Part shown: positions 1-8,526 of the stretch, in pieces
Numbering within the stretch: the first letter of the stretch is position 1
How the letters are laid out: the number at the start of each line of letters is the position of its first letter
Source: Clostridium sp. CAG:768
GTDB taxonomy: Bacteria; Cyanobacteriota; Vampirovibrionia; Gastranaerophilales; Gastranaerophilaceae
Direction: 5' to 3'
Assembly: GCA_000437435.1 (NCBI GenBank)
Contig: FR899626.1
Span: forward strand, 75,605 to 139,604
DNA length: 64,000 bases
Notes under the pieces: model-generated
What the model saw: the letters and a program-made list of their open reading frames with translations, nothing else
What the model was told of the DNA's origin: nothing
Database searches by the model: none
Translations under genes and position numbers: made by a program

Positions 1-63
1 GCTGATTTCTCTTGGGGTAGAAGTTCCCAAAAATATTTGAATATTTATAAAGAATTAATTTGA
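1..63 (+). CDS. C-terminal end of a glycosyltransferase (partial)
   Basis: The first 63 bases form an open frame that ends in TGA and gives the last 20 residues of a protein whose start lies outside the window. The residues D-F-S-W-G-R-S followed by Y-L-x-I-Y-K-E-L resemble the last helix of GT-B retaining glycosyltransferases such as glycogen/starch synthase (GT5) or GT4 enzymes, where a conserved W-x-x-S-x-x-x-Y closes the fold. The assignment rests on this short tail only and could be another GT-B family. The next gene starts within about 30 bases on the same strand, so the two may be cotranscribed. Confidence 0.5.
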   Translation, partial: ADFSWGRSSQKYLNIYKELI

Positions 64-94
64 CTTATTTGATAAAAAAGTGCAAAATTGTGGT

Positions 95-988
95 ATGCAA
101 GGAATTAAGTTTGAGTATTTAAAATTGCACATATCGGTTTTACTTGCAGGTTTTACAGGTATTCTTGCAAAGTTAATTCCTATGAATGAAGGTTTGATCG
201 TTTTTTATAGGATGCTTTTCGCTTTTTTAATTTTTTGTATAATGTTATTTTTTATGAAAAAGAAACCAATTGAGAGTCTTTCTAATTCTATAAAAATAAT
301 TGGACTAGGAGCATTACTTTCATTACATCTCATATTTTTTTTCGGGAGTATAAAATATTCAAGTGTATCAATAGGAGTTGTATGTTATTCTCTTGTTGGT
401 TTTTTTACTGTATTATTTGAACCTTTGATTGAAAAGACTAAATTTTCTTTTATTGAATTGTTTTTTAGTTTGTTGGCTGTTTTAGGAATATTGTTAATAT
501 TTAGTTTTGATCCAAGTTACAGGTTTGGAATTGTTCTTGGTGTTATTTCTGCTGCTTTATTTGCTCTTTATACTTTATTTAATCAAATTGTTGAGGTTGG
601 AAAATCTACAAGAAATATGCTTTTTTATGAGTTATTTGGGGGTGCTCTTTTTATGTTAATGATACTTCCTATTTACTTGCATTTTAATACTGTAAGTACG
701 ATATTACCTAATCTTGCGGAGTGCTTTTGGCTTTTAATTTTAGCATTTTTTTGTACTGTTCTTTTATATTTATTACATATTTCGGTTTTGAAAAAATTGT
801 CTGCTTTTACAGTTGGTATTGCAGGAAATCTTGAGCCTATATATGGTATTTTGCTTGCAGTAATATTTTTTGGAGAAGCTCATAATTTTACTTGTTCTTT
901 TTATATTGGAATGTTTTTAATTTTATTTTCTGTATTTTTGCAATCAATTTCAAAAATGAAGTCTATTGAAAATAATAAAGTAGTGTGA
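95..988 (+). CDS. EamA/DMT-family membrane transporter
   Basis: The product is about 297 residues and almost entirely hydrophobic, with roughly ten membrane helices arranged as two repeats of five, the layout of the drug/metabolite transporter (EamA) superfamily. The second repeat ends with the typical N-L-E-P-I-Y-G stretch followed by a short F-F-G-E loop. These proteins are inner-membrane exporters or importers of amino acids and other small metabolites; the substrate cannot be read from sequence. I place the start at the ATG at 95; a GTG at 80 in the same frame is the alternative, and neither has a clear Shine-Dalgarno. The gene converges on aspS and shares a terminator with it. Confidence 0.85.
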   Translation: MQGIKFEYLKLHISVLLAGFTGILAKLIPMNEGLIVFYRMLFAFLIFCIMLFFMKKKPIESLSNSIKIIGLGALLSLHLIFFFGSIKYSSVSIGVVCYSLVGFFTVLFEPLIEKTKFSFIELFFSLLAVLGILLIFSFDPSYRFGIVLGVISAALFALYTLFNQIVEVGKSTRNMLFYELFGGALFMLMILPIYLHFNTVSTILPNLAECFWLLILAFFCTVLLYLLHISVLKKLSAFTVGIAGNLEPIYGILLAVIFFGEAHNFTCSFYIGMFLILFSVFLQSISKMKSIENNKVV

Positions 989-1014
989 AATTATTTGAAA
1001 TTTTGAAAAATACA

Positions 1015-1046
1015 AAAAAAAGAGCCTTTTATAAGACTCTTTTTTT
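1015..1046. terminator. Bidirectional Rho-independent terminator
   Basis: An A-rich arm ending in AAGAG pairs with CTCTTTTTTT across a short TTTTATAA interior, giving a hairpin with A-tract and T-tract on opposite sides. It sits between the convergent transporter gene and aspS, so it can terminate both. Confidence 0.7.
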
Positions 1047-1053
1047 ATATTTT

Positions 1054-2832
1054 TTATGCTTTATGAGCAGTGCTTTTTAAATGCAATTCTCTTAATTGTT
1101 GTAAAGATGCTTCTCCAGGTGCATCACTCATTAGATCTTTTGCACCAGAGTTTTTAGGGAATGCAATTACATCTCGAATACTATCAGTTCTGCATAATAA
1201 TGCTACTAATCTGTCAAGCCCGATTGCTAATCCAGCATGTGGTGGTGTACCATATTGTAATGCGTTTACCATAAATCCAAATTTTTCTTTTGCTTCATCT
1301 TCAGTTAATCCTAATGCTTTAAATATTGCACTTTGAACTTCTGATGAGTGGATTCTTACAGATCCGCCACCTAATTCTGTTCCATTGTATACGATATCGT
1401 AAGCGATAGATTTAACATTGCCTAAATCTCCGGCTTTTAGTTTGTCTAAATCTTCGATACAAGGAGATGTGAATGGGTGGTGCATAGCCATAAATCTACC
1501 TTCTTCGTCAGACCATTCAAACATTGGGAAGTCTACAACCCATAATAGATTATGTTTGCTTTCATCAATTAAGTCTAATCTTTTACCAAAGTAAAGTCTT
1601 AATCTACCCATAATATCATATACAAGTTTTGGTTTATCTGCTACGAAGAATATGATATCTCCAGCTTGAGCTTGAGCTCTTTCTTGAATTTGTTTAGCTT
1701 GTTCTTCTGTTACAAATTTCAATACTGGAGATTTAGCTGTTCCATCTTCGTTGTAAATGATATTTGCAAGAGCTTTTGCTCCAAATGATACTGCTAATTT
1801 TGTAATATCATCAATATCTTTTCTAGAGAATTTTGCTCCGCCTGGAATTCTTATACCTCGAACAATACCACCATTTTGAAGAGTATTTTTAACAATTTCA
1901 AAGTTTGATTCAAGAATAATATCACCGATATCAAATAGTTCTAATCCAAAACGTGTATCTGGTTTGTCTGAACCATATCTATCCATAGCTTCTTGCCAAG
2001 GCATTTGAATAAATGGAGGTTTAACTTCTACTCCTGCAGCTTTGAAAGTTTCAACAATTAATCCTTCAACGCATTTGATAACGTCTTGTTGTTCAACAAA
2101 TGACATTTCTAAGTCAATTTGTGTGAATTCAGGCTGTCTGTCTGCACGTAAGTCTTCATCACGGAAACATTTTGCAATTTGATAATATCTTTCAATACCA
2201 CCTACCATTAATAATTGTTTAAAAATTTGAGGAGATTGTGGTAATGCGTAGAATTTTCCTTCTTGAACTCTTGATGGTACTAAATAATCTCTAGCTCCTT
2301 CTGGAGTTGTTTTAATTAAAATAGGAGTTTCTACTTCTAAGAAATCTTGATTATTTAAATAGCTTCTTGCTGCTTGACAAATTTTATGACGTAATGTCAA
2401 GTTGTGAAGCATACTTTCACGTCTGATATCTAAATATCTATATTTTAAACGAACATCTTCAGATACATTTTCATCATCTAAAACAAAAGGTAATGTTTTT
2501 GCTTCTGAAAGAATTTCTACAGAGTCTGGATACATTTCAACTTGTCCAGTAGCATATTTTTCGTTATATGTTTCTTCCGGTCTGCGTGTAACTTTACCTT
2601 TTACTGTTATTACGTATTCTGATCTTAATTTTTCAAAAACTTTATGAACTTCAGGGTTAATTTGCGGGTTTGCAACTAATTGGAAAAATCCAGTTCTATC
2701 TCTCAATTCTACAAATAAAATTCCGCCTAAATCACGAATAGTAGAAGCCCAACCTGATAGGGTAACTTCTTCATTCAAATTGTTTAGATTAAGCTCTCCA
2801 CAATTATGGTCTTTAAGTTTTGTTTTAATCAT
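1054..2832 (-). CDS. aspS: Aspartyl-tRNA synthetase
   Basis: Charges tRNA with aspartate in the cytoplasm. The 592-residue length matches the bacterial type. The N-terminal OB-fold anticodon domain (about residues 1-110) contains LSGWASTIRDLGG. The class II catalytic core carries motif 2 as FRDEDLRADRQPEFTQID and motif 3 as GLAIGLDRL, and the bacterial GAD insertion lies between them. The C-terminus has the family signature FPKNSGAKDLMSDAP. The start is supported by an AAGGAAGAAG Shine-Dalgarno just upstream. Whether it is discriminating or also charges tRNA-Asn cannot be decided here. Confidence 0.97.
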   Translation of the reverse strand: MIKTKLKDHNCGELNLNNLNEEVTLSGWASTIRDLGGILFVELRDRTGFFQLVANPQINPEVHKVFEKLRSEYVITVKGKVTRRPEETYNEKYATGQVEMYPDSVEILSEAKTLPFVLDDENVSEDVRLKYRYLDIRRESMLHNLTLRHKICQAARSYLNNQDFLEVETPILIKTTPEGARDYLVPSRVQEGKFYALPQSPQIFKQLLMVGGIERYYQIAKCFRDEDLRADRQPEFTQIDLEMSFVEQQDVIKCVEGLIVETFKAAGVEVKPPFIQMPWQEAMDRYGSDKPDTRFGLELFDIGDIILESNFEIVKNTLQNGGIVRGIRIPGGAKFSRKDIDDITKLAVSFGAKALANIIYNEDGTAKSPVLKFVTEEQAKQIQERAQAQAGDIIFFVADKPKLVYDIMGRLRLYFGKRLDLIDESKHNLLWVVDFPMFEWSDEEGRFMAMHHPFTSPCIEDLDKLKAGDLGNVKSIAYDIVYNGTELGGGSVRIHSSEVQSAIFKALGLTEDEAKEKFGFMVNALQYGTPPHAGLAIGLDRLVALLCRTDSIRDVIAFPKNSGAKDLMSDAPGEASLQQLRELHLKSTAHKA

Positions 2833-2921
2833 TTCTTCTTCCTTTTCTATTTTCAGTATAGATTTAATTCAATCTTACCAAAAACATAAAAAAAAGAACA
2901 TAAATGTGAAGAATATTTTAA

Positions 2922-3302
2922 TTATCTTCTTCTATTTGTACGGCTTTTTGGTCGTTGTTGATTCGGTTGATTTTCATTATCTTCTTCATCTTCTTCATCA
3001 TAATAGTCTTCGTATTCATAATCATCAGGTAAAATCTCTATTATTTGCATTGTCATAATACAAGAGATATTTACATGTAATTGTGGAGACTTATCGGGTC
3101 TGAATGCTAAATTTTTTCTGTCTTTTACTTCACAATTTTTTAATGTAATAAATTGGAAGCCTCCATTTAATATGTAAAAGAGCATATTATCAGGAATTGA
3201 ATTACTAAATCTCATATTTTCTGGTAAGAGTAATTCTCCTTCAATATGTTGTTCATTTGTTGTAATTAGAACTTGCATTCTGGGTAAATCATTCATCATC
3301 AT
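2922..3302 (-). CDS. Small hypothetical protein with acidic then basic tail
   Basis: The 126-residue product is not one I recognise. Residues 1-95 look like a compact beta-rich domain (MQVLITTNEQHIEGELLLP, then FITLKNCEVKDRKN), a pattern seen in small domains that sit on membranes or RNA. The tail changes to a run rich in Asp, Glu and Tyr (about residues 93-110) and ends in a basic stretch with several Arg. The first three codons are all ATG, so the start could be any of them. It lies between an SPFH protein and aspS on the same strand; a strong hairpin separates it from the SPFH gene. Confidence 0.6.
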   Translation of the reverse strand: MMMNDLPRMQVLITTNEQHIEGELLLPENMRFSNSIPDNMLFYILNGGFQFITLKNCEVKDRKNLAFRPDKSPQLHVNISCIMTMQIIEILPDDYEYEDYYDEEDEEDNENQPNQQRPKSRTNRRR

Positions 3303-3333
3303 AATTTATTTTTCCTTTTATTTATTAATATTT

Positions 3334-3364
3334 TAGCGACAGTTAAAATATTTAACTGTCGCTA
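3334..3364. other. Perfect 14-bp inverted repeat
   Basis: TAGCGACAGTTAAA and its exact reverse complement flank a three-base ATA loop. It lies in the 70-base gap just after the SPFH stop codon. On the minus strand, the direction of both neighbours, the hairpin is not followed by a clean U-run, so it may be a transcript-stabilising or processing hairpin rather than a classical terminator. Confidence 0.6.
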
Positions 3365-3372
3365 TGTTATTT

Positions 3373-4347
3373 TTACTTTGTACCTTTAAACATTTCTTTG
3401 ATACCGTCAACTGAGGATAAAATGCCTGTTGCTTCATATGGCATGTAAACAATTTTGTTATTTTCTCCATTAGTAATTGCTGTTAGAGTTTCCAAGTATT
3501 TCATTGCAATTAAGTATTTATCAGGTTGACCTTTATCTGCTAAAGCATTGATAATTCTTTCAATAGCTTCTTTTTCTGCATCTGCTTCAATTACACGAGC
3601 TTGAGCAATACCTTCGGCTCTTAAAATTTCTGCTTGTTTTGCACCTTCTGCAGATCTAATAGCTGCTTCTTTTTCACCTTCAGCTTTTCTTATTGCAGCT
3701 TCTTTAAGACCTTCAGCTTCTGTGATTGTTGCTTTTTTCTCTCTATCTGCTTTCATTAATTTATCCATTGATGCTTGGATATCAGCAGGTGGGAAGATGT
3801 CTTGAATTTCTACACGATTAACTTTTACACCCCATTTATTTGTCGCTTCGTCAAGAGTTGTTCTTAATTCATCATTGATTTTTCCGCGAGATGTTAAAGT
3901 TTCTTGTAAATCCATTTGACCTACAAGGTTTCTTAATGTTGTTTGTGTTAATTTTTCAATAGCTTCTGGTAAGTTTTCAATTTCATATACAGCACTTTTT
4001 GCATCAACTATTTGGAAATAAATAAGTGCATTGATAGTAATAGAAACGTTATCTTTAGTGATTACGTTTTGACGTGGGAAGTCATACATTTGTTCTCTTA
4101 AATCAATTCTATCAACTGCTTTTAGATAATAATAACTGCTGCCATCAATACCTCTTTGAGATACTTTTTTTAAGATGCCCCTTGGTGCTTCTAGAATTGG
4201 AAAGATAAAGTTTGGGCCAGCTCTAAGAGTTTTTTCGTATCTTCCCATTCTTTCAATAATGACTTCTTGTTGTTGTTGAACAATAATTATACCTTTAAAT
4301 ACATAAATTAATAATGCTACTAATAAGATTGCTAATAAAATACCCAT
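3373..4347 (-). CDS. SPFH/Band 7 (stomatin/QmcA-like) membrane protein
   Basis: The product is 324 residues with a single N-terminal membrane helix (residues 1-22), then a Band 7 domain containing VVQQQQEVIIERMGRYEKT-type sequence and GPNFIFPILEAP. A long alanine/glutamate-rich coiled coil (about 195-260) carries repeated A-E-G-x-x-x-A-A motifs, as in stomatins and QmcA. Such proteins oligomerise in membrane microdomains and help control membrane proteases and fluidity. The NfeD partner is encoded ten bases upstream on the same strand, the classical pairing for this family. Confidence 0.9.
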   Translation of the reverse strand: MGILLAILLVALLIYVFKGIIIVQQQQEVIIERMGRYEKTLRAGPNFIFPILEAPRGILKKVSQRGIDGSSYYYLKAVDRIDLREQMYDFPRQNVITKDNVSITINALIYFQIVDAKSAVYEIENLPEAIEKLTQTTLRNLVGQMDLQETLTSRGKINDELRTTLDEATNKWGVKVNRVEIQDIFPPADIQASMDKLMKADREKKATITEAEGLKEAAIRKAEGEKEAAIRSAEGAKQAEILRAEGIAQARVIEADAEKEAIERIINALADKGQPDKYLIAMKYLETLTAITNGENNKIVYMPYEATGILSSVDGIKEMFKGTK

Positions 4348-4356
4348 TTTTCTCTC

Positions 4357-4782
4357 CTATATTTTTTCTACTGTTAAGACTAAGCTATCATATTTAATGA
4401 TTTTAACTTCGCTACCTGCAGGAATAGGTTCTTCAACATCTGCACGAGCATTCCACCTTTCATCATAAATAGTAATAGCTCCTGATGATTTATCTATTGG
4501 CTCAATTACTTTTACAATTTTCCCAATGTATTTACCTTCCATTCCTGTTTCTGTTTCTTTATTTTTTTTATTTTTGATAAGTATAGGACGTAAAAATGCA
4601 ATTGATAAAATGGCAAAAATTGCAAATAAAATTGTTAAAGTAATCCAATTATTAATCCATAATGCAATAATTGCAGTAATAAATCCAGCAATAGCAAGGT
4701 TTAAAAAGAACATTGAAGGTACAAGCATTTCTAAAATAAGAAAGACCAATCCTGCTATTGCAAAAATTTCCCATAAAATCAT
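4357..4782 (-). CDS. NfeD-family membrane protein
   Basis: The product is 141 residues: three or four hydrophobic helices in the first 70 residues (MILWEIFAIAGLVFLILEM; LWINNWITLTILFAIFA), then a soluble C-terminal OB-fold domain of about 60 residues with the G-K-I-V-K-V-I and I-P-A-G-S-E-V-K-I pattern. This is the short NfeD form that works with stomatin/SPFH proteins at the membrane and lacks the ClpP-like protease domain of long NfeD. The next gene in the operon is exactly such an SPFH protein. Its promoter must lie in the 114-base divergent region shared with the first poly-G pilin. Confidence 0.88.
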   Translation of the reverse strand: MILWEIFAIAGLVFLILEMLVPSMFFLNLAIAGFITAIIALWINNWITLTILFAIFAILSIAFLRPILIKNKKNKETETGMEGKYIGKIVKVIEPIDKSSGAITIYDERWNARADVEEPIPAGSEVKIIKYDSLVLTVEKI

Positions 4783-4842
4783 CGTGTCACTCCTTTTTAA
4801 TATTTCTCATTTTATCATATTTTTCAGGGTTCGTCAATCGTG

Positions 4843-4870
4843 TTGAAAAATATGAAAAGTCTGATATAAT
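4843..4870 (+). promoter_or_regulatory. Sigma-70-type promoter of pilin locus A
   Basis: TTGAAA (4843-4848) and a perfect TATAAT (4865-4870) are separated by 16 bases. The predicted transcript starts about 20 bases before the leader ATG and includes an AAGAAAGGAGC Shine-Dalgarno at 4881-4891. Confidence 0.75.
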
Positions 4871-4896
4871 TAGTTTATTAAAGAAAGGAGCTAGAA

Positions 4897-5783
4897 ATGA
4901 AAAGATTTGAAGTAGAGCAGGCACAAAAAACTCACAAATTTGCCGATAATTGTGTTGATTTGTCTACGCCTGTAGTGCTCGGGGGGGGGGCAATTTAAGG
5001 CTTGCTCCACAATACTTTAGGAGGATATTTAAAAATTTAGTGTTTGGTCAAGCGGCACGCTTGGGATTTACGATTGCTGAAGTTTTAATAACTTTAGGTA
5101 TTATTGGGATTGTTGCAGCGCTTACTATTCCAGCACTTGTTACCGGGTATCAAAAAAATGTTACTGTAGAAAGTTTAAAAAAAGTATATAGTACTTTATC
5201 TCAGGCTGTAAAATTATCAGAAGCAGATAATGGATTTGTTAGTGATTGGGATATTGGAGCTGGGCATAATTTATTTGTAGATTATTTATTGCCATATTTG
5301 AATACTGCAGAATATTGTGTATTATCAGAATGTAAATCTCGTGGAATTTATTTTGGTTTAGAGGGAAATAAGTACGTTGTTCCAGCTGGGCCAAATAGTG
5401 TTGATTCTTTCCCTGGAGGGGATACTCAAACTTGGATTGTAGTTTTGACAGATGGGACAATGCTTTATGCATATCAAAGTCTTTATCATAATTATGTAAT
5501 AGTTAAAATAATGGTTGACATAAATGGAAATAAGGGCCCTAACAAGATGGGCAGGGATATTTTTTCTTTATTGTTTTTAACAGATTCTTTATTAGGATCT
5601 CCAGATACTGCAGATACAATAATAGTTAGACCCGGAATATATTTTGAAGGTTTTGGATTGGAAAGAACTCAATTAGTTGATAATAGTAAATATTATAATT
5701 GCAATAAAACAAGTTATGCTTTTACTTGTGGAGCATTAATTCAATATGATGGTTGGAAAATTCCAAAAGATTATCCTTGGTAA
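4897..5783 (+). CDS. Poly-G phase-switch pilin-like gene, locus A (OFF as sequenced)
   Basis: Type IV pilin or pseudopilin expected to be processed by a prepilin peptidase and assembled at the cell envelope. The ATG at 4897 has a strong Shine-Dalgarno and codes for 28 leader residues (MKRFEVEQ..., containing N-C-V-D-L-S). It then meets ten Gs and stops at 4996 as ...LGGGAI. One extra G, or two fewer, joins it without any stop to GGNLRLAPQYF... and the pilin proper. The cleavage site is A-R-L-G/F-T-I-A-E-V and the membrane helix LITLGIIGIVAALTIPAL follows. The C-terminal half has VDINGNKGPNKMGRD, shared with the other loci. The join would give an unusually long leader of about 56 residues. A GTG at 5040 starts the pilin frame alone; an AGGAGG lies 15 bases before it, which is far for efficient initiation. 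Confidence 0.8.
4981..4990 (+). repeat. G10 homopolymer tract, locus A
   Basis: Ten consecutive Gs followed by CAATTTA inside the leader of a pilin gene. With ten Gs the leader frame ends at TAA (4996-4998); eight or eleven Gs open the pilin frame. Runs of this length are prone to slipped-strand mispairing. Confidence 0.85.
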
Positions 5784-5812
5784 TAAAGCTAAATCATCAT
5801 ATTTGTTTGTTG

Positions 5813-5818
5813 TAATAT
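5813..5818 (+). promoter_or_regulatory. Candidate leaderless -10 box of rqcH
   Basis: TAATAT ends exactly six bases before the rqcH ATG, and no Shine-Dalgarno is present. The same spacing recurs at seven other genes in the window, which suggests transcription starting at or next to the A of the start codon. Confidence 0.45.
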
Positions 5819-5824
5819 TAAAAT

Positions 5825-7243
5825 ATGATAAATTTTGATTCTTTAACCCTAAAATATTGGCTTGATGAAAATAAAGAATTTTTGCAAGGTGCAAGAATTC
5901 AAAAAATTCAGCAACCTACTAGGAGAGATTTTGTTTTTTCTATAAGAGGTAAAGGGATTACTAAAAAATTATATATAAATATTAATCCTCAGTATTTTCA
6001 TGTCTGTTTTATGAGTAAAGAAAATGAGGATAAACGTTTAATTGAAATACCTCAAAAACCGCCTATGTTTTGTATGCTTTTGAGAAAATATTTGGAAAAT
6101 GCTGTTATCTCAAAAGTTGAACAGCCTTTGTATGAAAGAATTTTAGAATTTTATATTGAAACATATAATGAACTGTCTGAAAAAATTTATCTTTGCTTAG
6201 CCGTTGAGTTAATGGGTAAATATTCAAATGTAATTTTGTACAATTATGATACGAATATAATTTTAGGATGCGCTCATAATGTTGGTGCTGAAAAAAGCAA
6301 GGAAAGAGAAATGGCAGGCGGATTGCCTTATGTTTATCCTTCAGGACGCCCAACTGATTGGTATGCAAGTGATGATTCTTTAGCTAAGAATAATTATTCT
6401 CAAGATATCAATTCTGTAATTGATAATTATTATTCAGATTGTATTTATTCAGATAAATTTACTAGATTAAAAGATGCTTGTAAACAGATTGTCAATTCTA
6501 AGTTGAAAAAAGATAAAAATTCTTTGAAAAAAATGCAATACAGATTGGATAAAGAATTTGATTCGGATAAATATCGTTTATATGGTGATTTGATAATGGC
6601 TAATCTTTACAATTCAAAAGATTATTCAAAATTTATCAGTGTCTATGATTATGAAAATAATAAAGATATAAAAATTGAACTAGATGAAACTCAGACTTTG
6701 AAAGAAAATGCAAATAGATTTTATAAGCTTTATAACAAAGGTAAAAATACAATAACTAAGCTAACGGAATTGACAGCCGAATTAAAAGAAAAAGTTTCAT
6801 ACTATGAGCATATTTTATATTCTCTAGATATTGCAACTTCAATATCTGATTTAATGCAGATTAAATTTGAAATAGAACCTGAAAAAGTAAAAAAAGAGTA
6901 TTCAAAATCATCTATTGAACCTATGGAATTAAGTATTGAAGGTTATAGAGTATTTGTCGGCAGAAACAACAGGCAAAATGACTTTATAGTGTCAAAGCTC
7001 TCGAAGGATGAGGATTATTGGTTTCATACAAAGGATTGTGCAGGTTCTCATGTCCTTTTAAAATGTGATAATCCTACTGATAAATTATTATTAGAGTGTG
7101 CAAAATTAGCAAAAGAATATTCAAAAGGAGCAGATTCTTCAAAAGTGGGAATAATTTATACTAAAAGAAAATATCTCAAAAAGCCGCCTGCTGCCAATTT
7201 AGGGTATGTTACATATAAAAATGAACGGGAAATTATTCTTTAA
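5825..7243 (+). CDS. rqcH: RqcH/NEMF-type ribosome quality-control factor (NFACT family)
   Basis: Bacterial Rqc2 homologue that binds stalled 50S subunits carrying peptidyl-tRNA and recruits alanyl-tRNA for C-terminal alanine tailing. It was once called a fibronectin-binding protein. The 472-residue product has the NFACT-N domain (MINFDSLTLKYWLDE at the start, LAVELMGKYSNVIL around residue 125), central helical coiled-coil regions, and the NFACT-R domain (about 370-470) with DYWFHTKDCAGSHVLL. It is about 100 residues shorter than the Bacillus protein. Its stop codon overlaps the start of the downstream polymerase gene (TAATG), so translation of the two is probably coupled. Confidence 0.9.
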   Translation: MINFDSLTLKYWLDENKEFLQGARIQKIQQPTRRDFVFSIRGKGITKKLYININPQYFHVCFMSKENEDKRLIEIPQKPPMFCMLLRKYLENAVISKVEQPLYERILEFYIETYNELSEKIYLCLAVELMGKYSNVILYNYDTNIILGCAHNVGAEKSKEREMAGGLPYVYPSGRPTDWYASDDSLAKNNYSQDINSVIDNYYSDCIYSDKFTRLKDACKQIVNSKLKKDKNSLKKMQYRLDKEFDSDKYRLYGDLIMANLYNSKDYSKFISVYDYENNKDIKIELDETQTLKENANRFYKLYNKGKNTITKLTELTAELKEKVSYYEHILYSLDIATSISDLMQIKFEIEPEKVKKEYSKSSIEPMELSIEGYRVFVGRNNRQNDFIVSKLSKDEDYWFHTKDCAGSHVLLKCDNPTDKLLLECAKLAKEYSKGADSSKVGIIYTKRKYLKKPPAANLGYVTYKNEREIIL

Positions 7244-8463
7244 TGTTGGAAGAAAATCAAAAAATATCTGATAATGTGGATATGGCTAAAAAACATGTAA
7301 TAGCTCTCGTTGATTGTGATTCTTTTTTTGTATCTTGTGAGCAGTCTGTAAATCCGGATCTTAAAGGAAAACCTGTATGTGTTATGTCAGGTCGTGGACA
7401 GTGTGTGATTTCTAGATCTAAAGAAGCTAAAAAACTTGGAATTAGAATGGGAATGCCTTACTTCCAAATTGAAGGACAAATGAAAAAGGCTGTGTTTATT
7501 AATGCTAATCACGAATTGTATTGTCAAATTTCTGAAAAAGTTATGGATGTGTTAAAGTCTTTTAGCCCAAAGGTAGAAATATATTCAATAGACGAAGCTT
7601 TTGTTGAATTGACAGGACTTGAGAGGTTATATAAAAAGAATTATTTAGAAATAGCACAAATGATAAGGCAAGAAGTTTTAGATAAAGTTGATATTCCAGT
7701 ATCAATTGGTGTGAGTTCTTCTAAATCCCTTGCAAAATTAGCTTCGGATAAGGCTAAAAAAGCAGATGAAGGAGTCTTTTTAGTTGGATCAAGGAAGATT
7801 ATTCCTCTTTTAGAAAAAACAAGTATTGATGAAATATGGGGTATTGGTAAAAATTTATCTATAATGTTAAGAAAACATGGTATTTTAACAGCTTATGAAT
7901 TAATTTCTCAAGATGATTTATGGCTTAATAAGCAAATTGGAATTCATGGGCTAGAGATGAAGCATGAGTTATTGGGTGAGATGGTATCTCCAGTTTCTAA
8001 TGAGATTAAATTGCCAAAATCTATTCAAAAAACAAGTGCACTTGCAAAATTTTCATCCGATAAAAATTATTTAAAAAATTCTCTGAATTATCATATTCAT
8101 AGAGCATGTGTGAAATTAAGAAAAATAAATGCAAAGTGTAAAGGTGTCAGTATTTTTCTAAGAACTAAGGATTTTAAAGTTGATTGTGAAAAAAAAGTTT
8201 TGAATATTGGTACGGATTTTGAGCTTGAAATATCAGACATAGTATTTGAGTTATTAGAAAAAATTTATAATCCGAATATTCTTTATCGTAGTACAGGTGT
8301 TATTTTAGATACTTTTGTTTTTAATAATGAAGCACAAATGTCTTTGTTTTCTGATAATGTAGTTGATGAACGCAAAGAAAAGCTATCAAAATGTTTTGAT
8401 AAACTTGAACAAAAATTTGGGAAGGATATTATTCAAACAGGTTTTATAAAAAAAGATGTTTAA
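7243..8463 (+). CDS. Y-family translesion DNA polymerase, UmuC-like
   Basis: Error-prone polymerase that copies past damaged bases. The palm motif ALVDCDSFF contains catalytic D24 and D26, and SIDEAF supplies D117/E118. The sequence CEQSVNPDLKGKPVCVMS plus CVISRSKEAKKLGIRMG is closer to the UmuC branch than to DinB. A helix-hairpin-helix region with IDEIWGIGK follows, and AQMSLFSD near the C-terminus fits the beta-clamp-binding motif Q-x-S-L-F. The 406-residue length also fits UmuC. The ATG overlaps the rqcH stop; a second ATG 13 codons in (MAKKH) is a possible alternative. No UmuD-like peptidase is visible, and I see no clear LexA box. Confidence 0.9.
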   Translation: MLEENQKISDNVDMAKKHVIALVDCDSFFVSCEQSVNPDLKGKPVCVMSGRGQCVISRSKEAKKLGIRMGMPYFQIEGQMKKAVFINANHELYCQISEKVMDVLKSFSPKVEIYSIDEAFVELTGLERLYKKNYLEIAQMIRQEVLDKVDIPVSIGVSSSKSLAKLASDKAKKADEGVFLVGSRKIIPLLEKTSIDEIWGIGKNLSIMLRKHGILTAYELISQDDLWLNKQIGIHGLEMKHELLGEMVSPVSNEIKLPKSIQKTSALAKFSSDKNYLKNSLNYHIHRACVKLRKINAKCKGVSIFLRTKDFKVDCEKKVLNIGTDFELEISDIVFELLEKIYNPNILYRSTGVILDTFVFNNEAQMSLFSDNVVDERKEKLSKCFDKLEQKFGKDIIQTGFIKKDV

Positions 8464-8466
8464 AGC

Positions 8467-8495
8467 TTGTTTTTTATATAGTATATTGTTATAAT
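8467..8495 (+). promoter_or_regulatory. Sigma-70-type promoter of pilin locus B
   Basis: TTGTTT (8467-8472) and perfect TATAAT (8490-8495), 17-base spacer. An AAGAAAGGAGC Shine-Dalgarno identical to that of loci A and C follows at 8511-8521. Confidence 0.7.
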
Positions 8496-8526
8496 AAGTT
8501 ATACAATTATAAGAAAGGAGCGGATT

